Assembly: GCA_900553515.1 (NCBI GenBank)
Contig: USDN01000073.1
Span: 1 to 13,076 of the forward strand
Direction of reading: 5' to 3'
Source of the DNA: an uncultured Blautia sp.
GTDB lineage: Bacteria; Bacillota; Clostridia; Lachnospirales; Lachnospiraceae
Length of the DNA stretch: 13,076 bases
Below are positions 1 through 6,844 of the stretch, piece by piece; the stretch's first letter is position 1, and every line of letters starts with the position of its first letter. The notes under the pieces were generated by a model. The model worked only from the letters and a program-made list of their open reading frames with translations. It was not told where the DNA came from and ran no database searches. The position numbers were made by a program, and so were the translations under genes.

Positions 1-172
1 TCAAGAAGCACATTTTTTATTAATAAAATATTTATTAATAATTTTAATTTTTATAAATAAAAATCCTTTTTTTGAGATGTTTTTTACAAAATCTCCTAAA
101 TATATCCAGCTTTTTCAGCTTTCCAGACGCTTTTATACCAAAAATTATTATTAATAATTTTTACCAGAATAT
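1..172. other. AT-rich non-coding stretch downstream of the lacI-type gene
   Basis: No gene is visible here; it is the 3' flank of the LacI-family regulator and very AT-rich. It contains a perfect 11-bp inverted repeat with arms 17-27 and 31-41, and a perfect 10-bp inverted repeat with arms 140-149 and 153-162. The palindromic decamer TTATTAATAA occurs three times, at 17-26, 32-41 and 148-157. The second hairpin could serve as a weak AT-only terminator for the minus-strand operon, but no U-run follows it outside the stem. The decamers could instead be regulator sites for a gene to the left of the window; that is inference only. Confidence 0.4.
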
Positions 173-1264
173 TTATTTTTTTGTACTGGCATAGGCAGTT
201 GTCCTGCGGGCGATTAATTTAGGAGTATATTCTATATTATACAGGCTGGTAGGCTGAGGACCTGTATAAAACTGATCGTTAGTAGTGATCTTGCGGATGA
301 TGATATCGCAGGCATCTCTTCCCTTCAGTGCAACAAAATGATCAATAGTGGTAAGAGAAAGTCTCCTGATACCGGAGTAAAAAATATTATCGCATCCGAT
401 CACAGATACATCTTTTGGCACCCGGATCCTGGATTTTTCCAGAGCATCAATGGCACCTATCGCCATCATGTCATTCTGACCTGCAATAGCAGTAAAATGC
501 CTTCCTTCTTTCAAAAGATCCATAGTAAGCTGGTAACCCATGGTGTACTCAGAGTCCATTCTGGGAATCTGCCTGTCAATAGATTCATCAGCCGCCTTGA
601 TCAGCACATGGCCTTCAAGACCATCTCGTTCAAATTCTTTTACAAATCCATCGATCCTTCGTGATCTCTGCCACTGTCTCCTTGTCAGAGGAGGCGTGAT
701 AAATGCCACATCTCTATGCCCCAGATCCAGAAGATGGCGGGCCATCAGCCGTCCTACCATAGTGTTATCCTGATTAATGGCATCTACAGTAGTCGTCTTT
801 TCTTTGTTGCTGATGATCACAAGAGGAATCTCTCTTGCAGTTTCTTCCACTTTTTTCTGAAAATCCGGATGTGGATTACATGCGTAAATGATCCCCTGAG
901 GCTGTATAGTACGGATCATACGAAGATACTTTTCCTCAAGCCCGGCATTTCTCTGGGTATTGCAGATAAAAACACCGTATCCCTTTTCATTGGCAACGGC
1001 CTCAATTCCCTGAAGAAGCAAAACATAATATGGGCTTGTCAAAGTTGGACAAAATACCACGATCAGTTTTTCTTTTTTATTATCTTTGTGCTTTCTTCCT
1101 CGAGGCAGCTCATAGCCAAGCTCTCTGGCAGCCTGTTCCACACGCTCCACAGTTTCTGCCGAAAAGGAAACATTGTTCCTGCGGTTCAGGATCATAGATA
1201 CTGTTGCCTGAGAAACCCCGGCTCTTTCAGCAACCTGAGAGGAGGTTATTTTTTTCTTTGCCAC
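173..1264 (-). CDS. LacI/GalR-family transcriptional regulator
   Basis: This is a 363-residue DNA-binding repressor of the LacI/GalR family. Residues 5-26 form the LacI helix-turn-helix (ITSSQVAERAGVSQATVS), followed by the hinge-helix region around 36-52 (AETVERVEQAARELGY). A basic linker (RKHKDNKKEK) leads to a periplasmic-binding-protein-like effector domain from about residue 65 (LIVVFCPTLTSPYY) to about 350. It typically binds a sugar or sugar phosphate and controls carbohydrate genes; the ligand cannot be told from sequence. The start is GTG, six bases after a GGGAG ribosome binding site. It begins 34 bases after recR stops with no terminator between, so it may be cotranscribed with ybaB-recR. 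Length and domain order are normal for the family. The family call is secure; specificity is unknown. Confidence 0.93.
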   Translation of the reverse strand: MAKKKITSSQVAERAGVSQATVSMILNRRNNVSFSAETVERVEQAARELGYELPRGRKHKDNKKEKLIVVFCPTLTSPYYVLLLQGIEAVANEKGYGVFICNTQRNAGLEEKYLRMIRTIQPQGIIYACNPHPDFQKKVEETAREIPLVIISNKEKTTTVDAINQDNTMVGRLMARHLLDLGHRDVAFITPPLTRRQWQRSRRIDGFVKEFERDGLEGHVLIKAADESIDRQIPRMDSEYTMGYQLTMDLLKEGRHFTAIAGQNDMMAIGAIDALEKSRIRVPKDVSVIGCDNIFYSGIRRLSLTTIDHFVALKGRDACDIIIRKITTNDQFYTGPQPTSLYNIEYTPKLIARRTTAYASTKK

Positions 1265-1298
1265 CGGCTTCTCCCTCTTTTCTCTGCCTCATTGAGGA

Positions 1299-1895
1299 TC
1301 ACAGTTCTACTCTGCCCTCCAATGCACGCAGCAGTGTCACCTCATCAATATACTCCAGATCTCCGCCCACCGGAACACCGCTTGCGATCCGGCTGACTTT
1401 GATCCCTGTAGGTTTGATCAGTTTACTGATATACATTGCCGTAGTCTCACCTTCAAGACTTGAATTGGTAGCAATGATCACTTCTTTTACATCTTTCTGC
1501 AGTCTCTGCATCAATTCTTTCAGACGGATATCATCCGGTCCGATCCCCAGCATAGGAGAGATTGCCCCATGGAGCACATGGTATACGCCCTCATATTTGC
1601 CGGTTTTTTCATAGGCAGCCAGATCCCTGGTATTTTCTACCACCATAATGGTTGACGGATCCCGGCGGGGATTGCTGCAGATAGGACAAAGTTCCTGGTC
1701 TGTCAGTGTACAGCAGTTTTTACAGTAACGGACTTTTTCTCTTGCTCCTGTAATAGAAGACGTCAGCTGCTCCACCTGATCCTTGGGCATGTTCATAATA
1801 TGAAAAGCAAGTCTCTGAGCAGATTTTGCTCCGATTCCCGGAAGATGAGAAAGCTGTTCGATCAGTTTATTGATATGAGTACTATAGTATTCCAT
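1299..1895 (-). CDS. recR: Recombination mediator protein RecR
   Basis: This 198-residue protein is full length for RecR, which with RecO (and RecF) loads RecA on SSB-coated DNA during gap repair. The N-terminal helix-hairpin-helix is visible (LSHLPGIGAKSAQRLAFHI, residues 15-33). A four-cysteine zinc module follows, with Cys58, Cys61, Cys70 and Cys73 (CKNC and CPIC) and an extra Cys62. A Toprim domain begins near residue 80 (IMVVENTRDLAAYEKTG, then HGAISPMLGIGPDDI). The C-terminal part contains ATNSSLEGETTAMYI, conserved in RecR. The start ATG overlaps the ybaB stop codon by one base (TGATG), so the two are almost certainly translationally coupled. The dnaX-ybaB-recR order is conserved across Firmicutes and many other bacteria. 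Confidence 0.98.
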   Translation of the reverse strand: MEYYSTHINKLIEQLSHLPGIGAKSAQRLAFHIMNMPKDQVEQLTSSITGAREKVRYCKNCCTLTDQELCPICSNPRRDPSTIMVVENTRDLAAYEKTGKYEGVYHVLHGAISPMLGIGPDDIRLKELMQRLQKDVKEVIIATNSSLEGETTAMYISKLIKPTGIKVSRIASGVPVGGDLEYIDEVTLLRALEGRVEL

Positions 1896-2251
1896 CAGAA
1901 TGGAAAGCCTCCTCCAAGACCACCAAGACCGCCTGCAAGCTTGGACATCACTGCTGAAGACTCTTCCTCTACTTTTCTCAGAGCCTCATTAGTTGCTGCT
2001 ACGATCAGATCCTCAAGCATCTCAATGTCATCCGGATCTACAACCTCTTCAGAAAGTTTTACCTTTGTGATCTCTCTCTTTCCGGAAACAGTCACTTCAA
2101 CAGCTCCACCGCCTGCTGCAGCTGTAAATTCCTTTTCTTCCAGAGCTTTCTGATTTTCTTCCATCTGGCGCTGCATCTTCTGCGCCTGTTTCATTAAATT
2201 ATTCATGTTCCCCGGCATTCCCATACCTGGAAACCCTCCACGCTTTGCCAT
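1895..2251 (-). CDS. ybaB: YbaB/EbfC family nucleoid-associated protein
   Basis: This 118-residue protein is a small nucleoid-associated DNA-binding protein that acts as a dimer. It has the family's Met/Gln-rich N-terminal helix (NNLMKQAQKMQRQMEENQ), a central strand region (FTAAAGGGAVEVTVSGKREITKV), and the VDPDDIEMLEDLIVAATNEA helix that is characteristic of the family. It ends in a Gly-rich tail (LGGLGGGFPF). An AGGAGG ribosome binding site sits nine bases before the ATG. It lies 80 bases after dnaX and overlaps recR by one base. A near-consensus promoter at 2292-2320 sits in the dnaX-ybaB gap, so ybaB-recR can be transcribed without dnaX. Its cellular role is less defined than its fold. 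Confidence 0.96.
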   Translation of the reverse strand: MAKRGGFPGMGMPGNMNNLMKQAQKMQRQMEENQKALEEKEFTAAAGGGAVEVTVSGKREITKVKLSEEVVDPDDIEMLEDLIVAATNEALRKVEEESSAVMSKLAGGLGGLGGGFPF

Positions 2252-2291
2252 ATTTATCTTCCTCCTGATTTTTTACTTTTATATCTACTCT

Positions 2292-2320
2292 ACTATATTT
2301 TATTGTTTCCTTTGTGTCAA
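2292..2320 (-). promoter_or_regulatory. SigA-type promoter for ybaB-recR
   Basis: On the minus strand a perfect -35 box TTGACA (2315-2320) and a -10 box TATAGT (2292-2297) are separated by exactly 17 bases. It starts just after the dnaX stop codon and precedes the ybaB start by about 40 bases. This suggests an internal promoter serving ybaB, recR and possibly the lacI-type gene. It is a sequence match only. Confidence 0.72.
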
Positions 2321-2331
2321 TATGTTTGGAG

Positions 2332-3939
2332 TCAGGACACACTTTCCGGCTCTTCCTCCACCACAACATCCATATGGATATTTTCGCGGATAGCCTGGTC
2401 CACAGTAATATTAACAAGGTTTGTCTGCTGATGATCTTCTGCCACCAGCATATGAAGTTCCACTGTTTTTCCCGTCTGTCTCTCTATGATCTGCTTCAGT
2501 TCCCGGCAGGCATCTGAATCATCCGGGTAATTTCTTCCAAGAGGTGTCTGAAATTCCACATACAGTACAGGCTCACCTGTCTCCCCATTATATTTAGGAA
2601 TAGATTTCAAAAGAGCCTGTTTAAAAGCCGCTGTAGTCTGCCCCACAATCACCTTCCAGCCGGCAACAATCTTCTGCAGATCTTCCGGAGCTGCTTTCTG
2701 GGGCTTTTTCGGTTCGGAAACTGCTTCCGGTATTTCTCCGCCGCCTGCTTCCGGCACCTGCTGGACGATCACCTGACGGGCAGGGGCTTCATCCATACGC
2801 TTTTCCAGCACCCGGAGACGATCCAGAACAGAATCCATATTTGTTTCCATAGCCGGACGGCAAAGCTTGATCAAAGCAATCTCCACCAGGATCCTTTTCT
2901 GCGTGGCAAAACGGATCTGACTGGAAAGCTCAGAAAAAATACGGATATAGCGCATCAGAGTATCCACATCTGTCATTTCGCTTTCTTCTTTCAGAAGCTT
3001 CAGATTTTCAGAAGAAACATCAATTGCGTCCTCTGGATTTTCGGAAGTTTTCACCAGAAGAAGATTTCTCATATACCAGGTAAAATCTGCCACAAACTGT
3101 CCAAGTTCTCTTCCTCCTACAATCAGGTCTTCCAGAATATGGATAGAACCTGTTACATTTCCTGCAAGAACCTGTCTTAAAAGGCTGCTGAACACTTCTG
3201 TATCTACCGCTCCCAGCACCTCCAGAACCTTATCGTATGTGAGAGTCTGTCCCAGATAAAAAGCGATACACTGATCCAAAAGACTCAAGGCATCTCGCAT
3301 GGATCCGTCTCCTGCCTTTGCCACATAGCGGACAGCTTTTTCCTCTGCCTCCACCCCTTCTGCTTTCAGCAGCTCTGTAAGACGTGCAGCAATCGTATCA
3401 ATAGAAATCCTGTGAAAATCGTACCTCTGACATCTGGACAAAATAGTAATCGGTATCTTGTGGGCTTCTGTAGTCGCAAGAATAAAGATCACATAGGAAG
3501 GCGGCTCCTCCAGCGTTTTTAAAAGAGCATTAAATGCTCCTGTAGAAAGCATATGAACCTCATCGATAATATAAACTTTATATTTCCCTTCTGTGGGACG
3601 ATAGGTCACTTCCTCCCGGATCTCACGGATATTATCCACACCATTATTGGAAGCGGCATCGATCTCTATCACATTCATAGATGTACCGGCCTGTATTGCT
3701 CTGCACATCTCACACTGATTGCAGGGACTGCCGTTTACCGGATTCTGACAGTTTACTGCCTTGGCAAGGATTTTTGCCACAGTTGTCTTACCGGTTCCTC
3801 TGGTACCGCAGAACAGATATGCATGACCAATACGCTCTGCCTTGATCTGATTGGTCAAAGTAGTCACAATATGGTCCTGCCCTTTTACGTCGTCAAAATT
3901 ATCGGGCCTGAATTTTCTGTACAGGGCAGTATAGCTCAT
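2332..3939 (-). CDS. dnaX: DNA polymerase III subunit gamma/tau (DnaX)
   Basis: DnaX is the ATPase of the clamp loader that opens and loads the sliding clamp and links the polymerases at the fork. Residue numbers here count from the ATG at 3939. The AAA+ module has Walker A GTRGTGKT (45-52), a zinc knuckle with Cys64, Cys73, Cys76 and Cys79, Walker B IDEVHML, sensor-1 ATTEAHKIP, the SRC arginine-finger motif (ILSRCQRYDF), and GDGSMRDALSLLDQ. A lid/collar domain follows, then a divergent acidic tail ending EEEPESVS. I chose the ATG at 3939 rather than the upstream one at 3957 because GAGGAG lies eight bases before it and the family begins MSYTALYRKFRP. At 535 residues it is of tau length. It lies upstream of ybaB-recR, and a terminator-like hairpin lies just before its ribosome binding site. 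Confidence 0.97.
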   Translation of the reverse strand: MSYTALYRKFRPDNFDDVKGQDHIVTTLTNQIKAERIGHAYLFCGTRGTGKTTVAKILAKAVNCQNPVNGSPCNQCEMCRAIQAGTSMNVIEIDAASNNGVDNIREIREEVTYRPTEGKYKVYIIDEVHMLSTGAFNALLKTLEEPPSYVIFILATTEAHKIPITILSRCQRYDFHRISIDTIAARLTELLKAEGVEAEEKAVRYVAKAGDGSMRDALSLLDQCIAFYLGQTLTYDKVLEVLGAVDTEVFSSLLRQVLAGNVTGSIHILEDLIVGGRELGQFVADFTWYMRNLLLVKTSENPEDAIDVSSENLKLLKEESEMTDVDTLMRYIRIFSELSSQIRFATQKRILVEIALIKLCRPAMETNMDSVLDRLRVLEKRMDEAPARQVIVQQVPEAGGGEIPEAVSEPKKPQKAAPEDLQKIVAGWKVIVGQTTAAFKQALLKSIPKYNGETGEPVLYVEFQTPLGRNYPDDSDACRELKQIIERQTGKTVELHMLVAEDHQQTNLVNITVDQAIRENIHMDVVVEEEPESVS

Positions 3940-3964
3940 AGCTCTTTCTCCTCTCATGGCAACG

Positions 3965-4006
3965 AAAAGGATGCTGCAAAGCAGGCAGGCTCCGTCTGCA
4001 GCACCC
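3965..4006 (-). terminator. Terminator-like hairpin between pfkA and dnaX
   Basis: Read on the minus strand, arms 4006-3997 and 3978-3969 form a 10-bp stem with one G-U pair and an 18-base loop. Four U residues follow (3968-3965). It lies about 40 bases after the pfkA stop and about 25 bases before the dnaX ATG. It could end pfkA transcripts or attenuate readthrough into dnaX. The U-run is short, so termination may be partial. Confidence 0.5.
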
Positions 4007-4045
4007 TCAGTTGTTATTTTTTATTTTATTGCTTCAGTTTCCGGA

Positions 4046-5128
4046 TCAGTCGCCAAAACTGATGCCGATCTGTTTGGCAGCCTTTACTGTCTGGTCTTTT
4101 GGAGATACCATCTTCAGTTTTCCTGCACATTCTGCCAGAGGAACACGTTTGATCTTACCGTCAACAATACCGATCATAACGCCATACTCCTCATCAAGAA
4201 TCGCTTCTGCAGCACCTGCGCCGATCCTGGTTGAAAGCACACGGTCATAAGGGCAGGGCTGTCCGCCTCTCTGAATATGCCCCGGAACTGTAACACGAAC
4301 TTCACTTCCGATCTCCTTAAATATCTGATCAGCGATCTCATAGGAAACAGACGGGTATTTCTTTGCCCTTGCTTCCAGTTTTTCTTTATATTTTTTCTTT
4401 GGAAGCTTGGCATCCTCTTTGGATATCGCACCTTCAGCTACTGCAAGGATCGTAAATCTCTTGCCTGCCTTATTCCTTCTCTGAATAGCTTCTGTAACCT
4501 TCTTAATATCATAAGGGATCTCAGGGATCAAGATGATATCTGCTCCGCCTGCCAGTCCTGCATGAAGAGTAAGACTTCCCACTTTATGTCCCATGATCTC
4601 TACAATAAACACACGTCCATGTGAAGTAGCTGTAGTATGGATGCAGTCAATTGCATTGGTAGCAATATCCACGGCACTCTGGAAACCAAAAGTCATATCT
4701 GTACCAAAAATATCATTATCAATCGTCTTTGGCAGGTGAATGACATTCAGCCCTTCTTCTCTTAAAAGATTCGCTGTCTTCTGGGTACCGTTGCCGCCCA
4801 GGATTACCAGACAGTCCAGGCAGAGCTTATAGTAAGTCTGCTTCATAGCCTCTACTTTATCAAGTCCCTTCTCATCCGGAACCCGCATCAGCTTAAACGG
4901 CTGTCTTGAAGTTCCAAGGATTGTTCCGCCCTGGGTCAGGATACCAGAAAAATCTTTTGAAGTCAGCATACGGTATTTTCCGTAGATCAGTCCTTTATAG
5001 CCATCATCAAAACCATAAACCTCCAGATCATCTACCGCATTGGACAGTGCCTTTACCACACCTCGCATAGTAGCATTCAAAGCCTGGCAGTCGCCGCCGC
5101 TTGTCAGTAATCCGATTCTTTTAATCAT
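4046..5128 (-). CDS. pfkA: 6-phosphofructokinase, group with mixed ATP/PPi signature
   Basis: This 360-residue enzyme phosphorylates fructose 6-phosphate to fructose 1,6-bisphosphate in glycolysis. The PFK fold motifs are present in order: LLTSGGDCQALNA (7-19), GGTILGTSR (67-75), LGGNGTQKTA (110-119), PKTIDNDIFGTD (133-144) with the catalytic aspartate Asp137, the PGHIQRGGQPCPYDR loop near the C-terminus, and a final KDQTVKAAKQIG. The phosphoryl-donor site is mixed. Gly114 (E. coli position 104) points to ATP, Lys134 (E. coli position 124) is the residue typical of PPi enzymes, and Asn113 replaces the usual Asp103. The nucleotide loop has CQA where CPG/APG is common. The donor is therefore uncertain. 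The gene has its own promoter, opposed to that of the SRP RNA, and a terminator-like hairpin after it. Confidence 0.93.
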   Translation of the reverse strand: MIKRIGLLTSGGDCQALNATMRGVVKALSNAVDDLEVYGFDDGYKGLIYGKYRMLTSKDFSGILTQGGTILGTSRQPFKLMRVPDEKGLDKVEAMKQTYYKLCLDCLVILGGNGTQKTANLLREEGLNVIHLPKTIDNDIFGTDMTFGFQSAVDIATNAIDCIHTTATSHGRVFIVEIMGHKVGSLTLHAGLAGGADIILIPEIPYDIKKVTEAIQRRNKAGKRFTILAVAEGAISKEDAKLPKKKYKEKLEARAKKYPSVSYEIADQIFKEIGSEVRVTVPGHIQRGGQPCPYDRVLSTRIGAGAAEAILDEEYGVMIGIVDGKIKRVPLAECAGKLKMVSPKDQTVKAAKQIGISFGD

Positions 5129-5165
5129 AATTGACGCACCCCGCTTCGCTTAATAATTTTACCCT

Positions 5166-5195
5166 ATTATATAATACTTTTGCCCCTCTTGACAA
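5166..5195 (-). promoter_or_regulatory. Promoter for pfkA
   Basis: On the minus strand TTGTCA (5190-5195) and a perfect TATAAT (5166-5171) are separated by 18 bases, about 40 bases before the pfkA ATG. The -35 box occupies nearly the same bases as the -35 of the oppositely directed SRP RNA promoter. Confidence 0.65.
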
Positions 5196-5217
5196 GACTG
5201 CAAAAATCGTCTATACT
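5189..5217 (+). promoter_or_regulatory. Promoter for the SRP RNA
   Basis: A perfect TTGACA (5189-5194), a 17-base spacer and TATACT (5212-5217) predict a start near 5224. That agrees with the 5' end of the SRP RNA judged from its terminal helix. It shares its -35 bases with the divergent pfkA promoter. Confidence 0.85.
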
Positions 5218-5223
5218 TAAATT

Positions 5224-5486
5224 CCGCGCAGCCGGGGAGTTAGCGGTGCCCTGTACCTGCAATCCGCTACAGCAGGGGTGATGCCAATCTGAGGCTTGTA
5301 TCTTGTGGAGCTGCCCTTTATAAGTGGCGTTGACGTTTGGGTCTTACGCAACAGGACTCTATGAACCGTGTCAGGACAGGAATGTAGCAGCACTAAGTAG
5401 AATCTCCTGTGTGCCGTGAGGGTGCCTGGGCTGAGTTAACTGTAGAGGTAACGTCTGTGAGACCATTCCGAGGTGCGGCGCGCGAA
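5224..5486 (+). ncRNA. Signal recognition particle RNA, large Alu-containing bacterial type
   Basis: This is the RNA scaffold of the signal recognition particle, which with Ffh delivers nascent membrane and secreted proteins to FtsY and the Sec translocon. The conserved S-domain tip is clear on the plus strand: TCAGGACAGGAATGTAGCAG (5371-5390) with a GGAA tetraloop at 5379-5382 and the Ffh-binding symmetric-loop bases on either side. The 5' part (about 5224-5290) folds as an Alu-type domain, with TAGCGG (5241-5246) pairing with CCGCTA. The terminal helix pairs CGCGC at 5225-5229 with GCGCG near 5480. The length of about 260 bases matches the Bacillus/Clostridium large type rather than the roughly 115-base E. 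coli 4.5S form. Ends are estimates, the 5' one from the promoter. In Bacillus this gene lies between tadA and dnaX in the same direction; here it is inverted. Confidence 0.93.
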
Positions 5487-5500
5487 AGAAGAGGATTGTG

Positions 5501-5527
5501 GAACGTCTGTGAGGACGTTCTTTTTTT
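5501..5527 (+). terminator. Rho-independent terminator of the SRP RNA
   Basis: GAACGTC (5501-5507) and GACGTTC (5514-5520) form a perfect 7-bp stem with a 6-base loop, followed by seven T residues (5521-5527). It lies about 15 bases after the mature RNA end. Confidence 0.9.
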
Positions 5528-5621
5528 GTGTTAAAAAAGATTTCTGCAAAATGGGGCGGGCAAATTACGGGAATGCTTTTTCAAACAGGCTCTGGCGCGG
5601 TACGCCCCAGGCAAACAAAAA

Positions 5622-5680
5622 GACACATATTGTATCAGGGCTGTGAATGTGTTGTTCACGCCATTTTTACAATATGTGTC
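5622..5680. terminator. Long nested hairpin downstream of yqeY
   Basis: Perfect 13-bp arms lie at 5622-5634 and 5668-5680. A second inverted pair, GTGAA (5643-5647) and TTCAC (5655-5659), sits inside them. On the minus strand the outer stem is followed by TTTTTGTTTG, so it can terminate yqeY 45 bases after its stop. On the plus strand a T-rich stretch also follows, so it may work both ways and back up the SRP RNA terminator. Confidence 0.62.
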
Positions 5681-5725
5681 CTATTTTTAGTTTGCTATTC
5701 TATTTTGAATGCAAGCTGTGAAAAA

Positions 5726-6163
5726 TCATTTGCACAGCTCCGCTACGACCTGATTGATCACCTTGCCGTCAGCCTTGCCCTTCAGCTCTGGCATAATAGT
5801 CTTCATGATCTGTCCTTTGTTTCCAGAAGCGATCAGGTCTGCATGTTTCTCTGTAAGGTAAGCCTTGATCTCAGAAGCGTCCATCAGCTTTGGAGCGTAT
5901 TTCGCAATCACATCATATCTTGCCTGATATTCATCTTTCAGATCCTGTCTGGATTCCGGACAGGTGTCGATCTGCTCTTTCACAGATTTCAGCTCTTTCA
6001 GGATAACACGGTCAACCAGTTCGCCACTGATATCGTCACGGCAGCCTTCGTCGATTGCCACCTTCTTCACTGCGGAAATCAGGGAAGAGACTGCATCCTT
6101 TGTTACTTTATCCTTTGCTTTCATGGCAGCTACCATGTCTTTTCTCAATGCTTCAAGTTCCAT
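5726..6163 (-). CDS. yqeY: GatB/YqeY domain-containing protein
   Basis: This 145-residue protein is a standalone YqeY. The family matches the C-terminal tail domain of the amidotransferase subunit GatB and is thought to act in tRNA-dependent amidation, although the role of the standalone form is not settled. The sequence is almost all helical, with family features LRKDMVAAMKAKDKVTKDAVSSLISAVK at the N-terminus, ELKSVKEQID in the middle, and the conserved C-terminal GQIMKTIMPELKGKADGKVINQVV. Length is normal. An AGGAGG site lies eight bases before the ATG. It follows tadA by 134 bases; a plausible promoter overlaps the tadA end (6289-6317), and a long nested hairpin follows its stop codon. Confidence 0.94.
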   Translation of the reverse strand: MELEALRKDMVAAMKAKDKVTKDAVSSLISAVKKVAIDEGCRDDISGELVDRVILKELKSVKEQIDTCPESRQDLKDEYQARYDVIAKYAPKLMDASEIKAYLTEKHADLIASGNKGQIMKTIMPELKGKADGKVINQVVAELCK

Positions 6164-6288
6164 TGTATTTTCCTCCTGTCATTTTCTATGTGGTTGTTTA
6201 CATAATGTTCCACAACGTTCCATCAAATCATAATTCTTTCATCCTGTGGCATTTCAGACGACTTGATGTATTTTTTGCTTTGTTTTTT

Positions 6289-6317
6289 ATCATACCACTA
6301 ATTTTCTGATTTTCCAA
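6289..6317 (-). promoter_or_regulatory. Possible promoter for yqeY
   Basis: On the minus strand TTGGAA (6312-6317), a 17-base spacer and TATGAT (6289-6294) lie across the end of tadA. The -10 matches consensus at five of six bases, the -35 at four. It would give a leader of roughly 120 bases before yqeY. Confidence 0.42.
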
Positions 6318-6807
6318 CCTGCTCTGCCAAAGATTTTTTCAGCATTTTCTTCTTTTCCCGAAGCTCGCGAAAAAAATCGGAAAGCATGATGGAACACTCT
6401 TCCTGAAGGACACCGCGGATTACTTCTACCTTGTGGTTAAAGCCATCCATTTCCAAAAGATTCAGCACAGAACCGGCACATCCTGCTTTTGGATTCATGC
6501 TGCCGATAACCACACGGTCAATTCTGGACTGCATAAGCGCTCCGGCGCACATCTGGCAAGGCTCTAAGGTTACATACATCGTGCAGCCTTCCAGTCTCCA
6601 GTCTCCTAATTTTTTGCTTGCCTTTTTAATCGCGTTCAATTCTGCGTGAGAAAGGGTATTCTTGTCCGTGTTTCTCCGATTATAGCCTCTTGCAATGATC
6701 TGCCCGTTGCAAACGATCACACAGCCAATTGGCACCTCTTCCAATGCCCGGGCTTTCTTTGCCTGGCGAATTGCCTCTTTCATATAACGTTCCTGATCTG
6801 TAAGCAT
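6298..6807 (-). CDS. tadA: tRNA adenosine(34) deaminase TadA
   Basis: TadA converts adenosine to inosine at the wobble position (34) of tRNA-Arg(ACG), letting one tRNA read several codons. The zinc-dependent cytidine/deoxycytidylate deaminase core is intact: His54 and the proton-shuttling Glu56 in HAE (54-56), and the PCxxC motif with Cys84 and Cys87 (PCQMC, 83-87). Other family hallmarks are EVPIGCVIV (24-32), RNTDKNTLSHAELNAI and MYVTLEPC. The protein is 169 residues, typical length, with a Lys/Glu-rich C-terminal helix. A weak AAAGG site lies before the ATG. It has its own consensus promoter (6904-6932) and a large hairpin in its leader. In Bacillus tadA is the first gene before the SRP RNA and dnaX, which supports the assignment. 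Confidence 0.97.
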   Translation of the reverse strand: MLTDQERYMKEAIRQAKKARALEEVPIGCVIVCNGQIIARGYNRRNTDKNTLSHAELNAIKKASKKLGDWRLEGCTMYVTLEPCQMCAGALMQSRIDRVVIGSMNPKAGCAGSVLNLLEMDGFNHKVEVIRGVLQEECSIMLSDFFRELREKKKMLKKSLAEQVGKSEN

Positions 6808-6844
6808 TTTTTACCTTTACTTTCTACTACTTTATGGTGAATCT

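Noticed and set aside
716..1396. Open frame of 226 codons on the plus strand
   Set aside because: It is antisense to the LacI-type gene, whose domains are clear.
2698..2716. Possible dnaX frameshift site (GAAAAAG in the linker)
   Set aside because: The E. coli signal needs A AAA AAG in frame; here the first base is G, so re-pairing after a -1 slip would be poor, and no strong stem follows nearby that I can see.
5528..6205. Open frame of 225 codons on the plus strand after the SRP RNA
   Set aside because: It runs through the nested hairpin and antisense to yqeY, and the sequence resembles no protein family.
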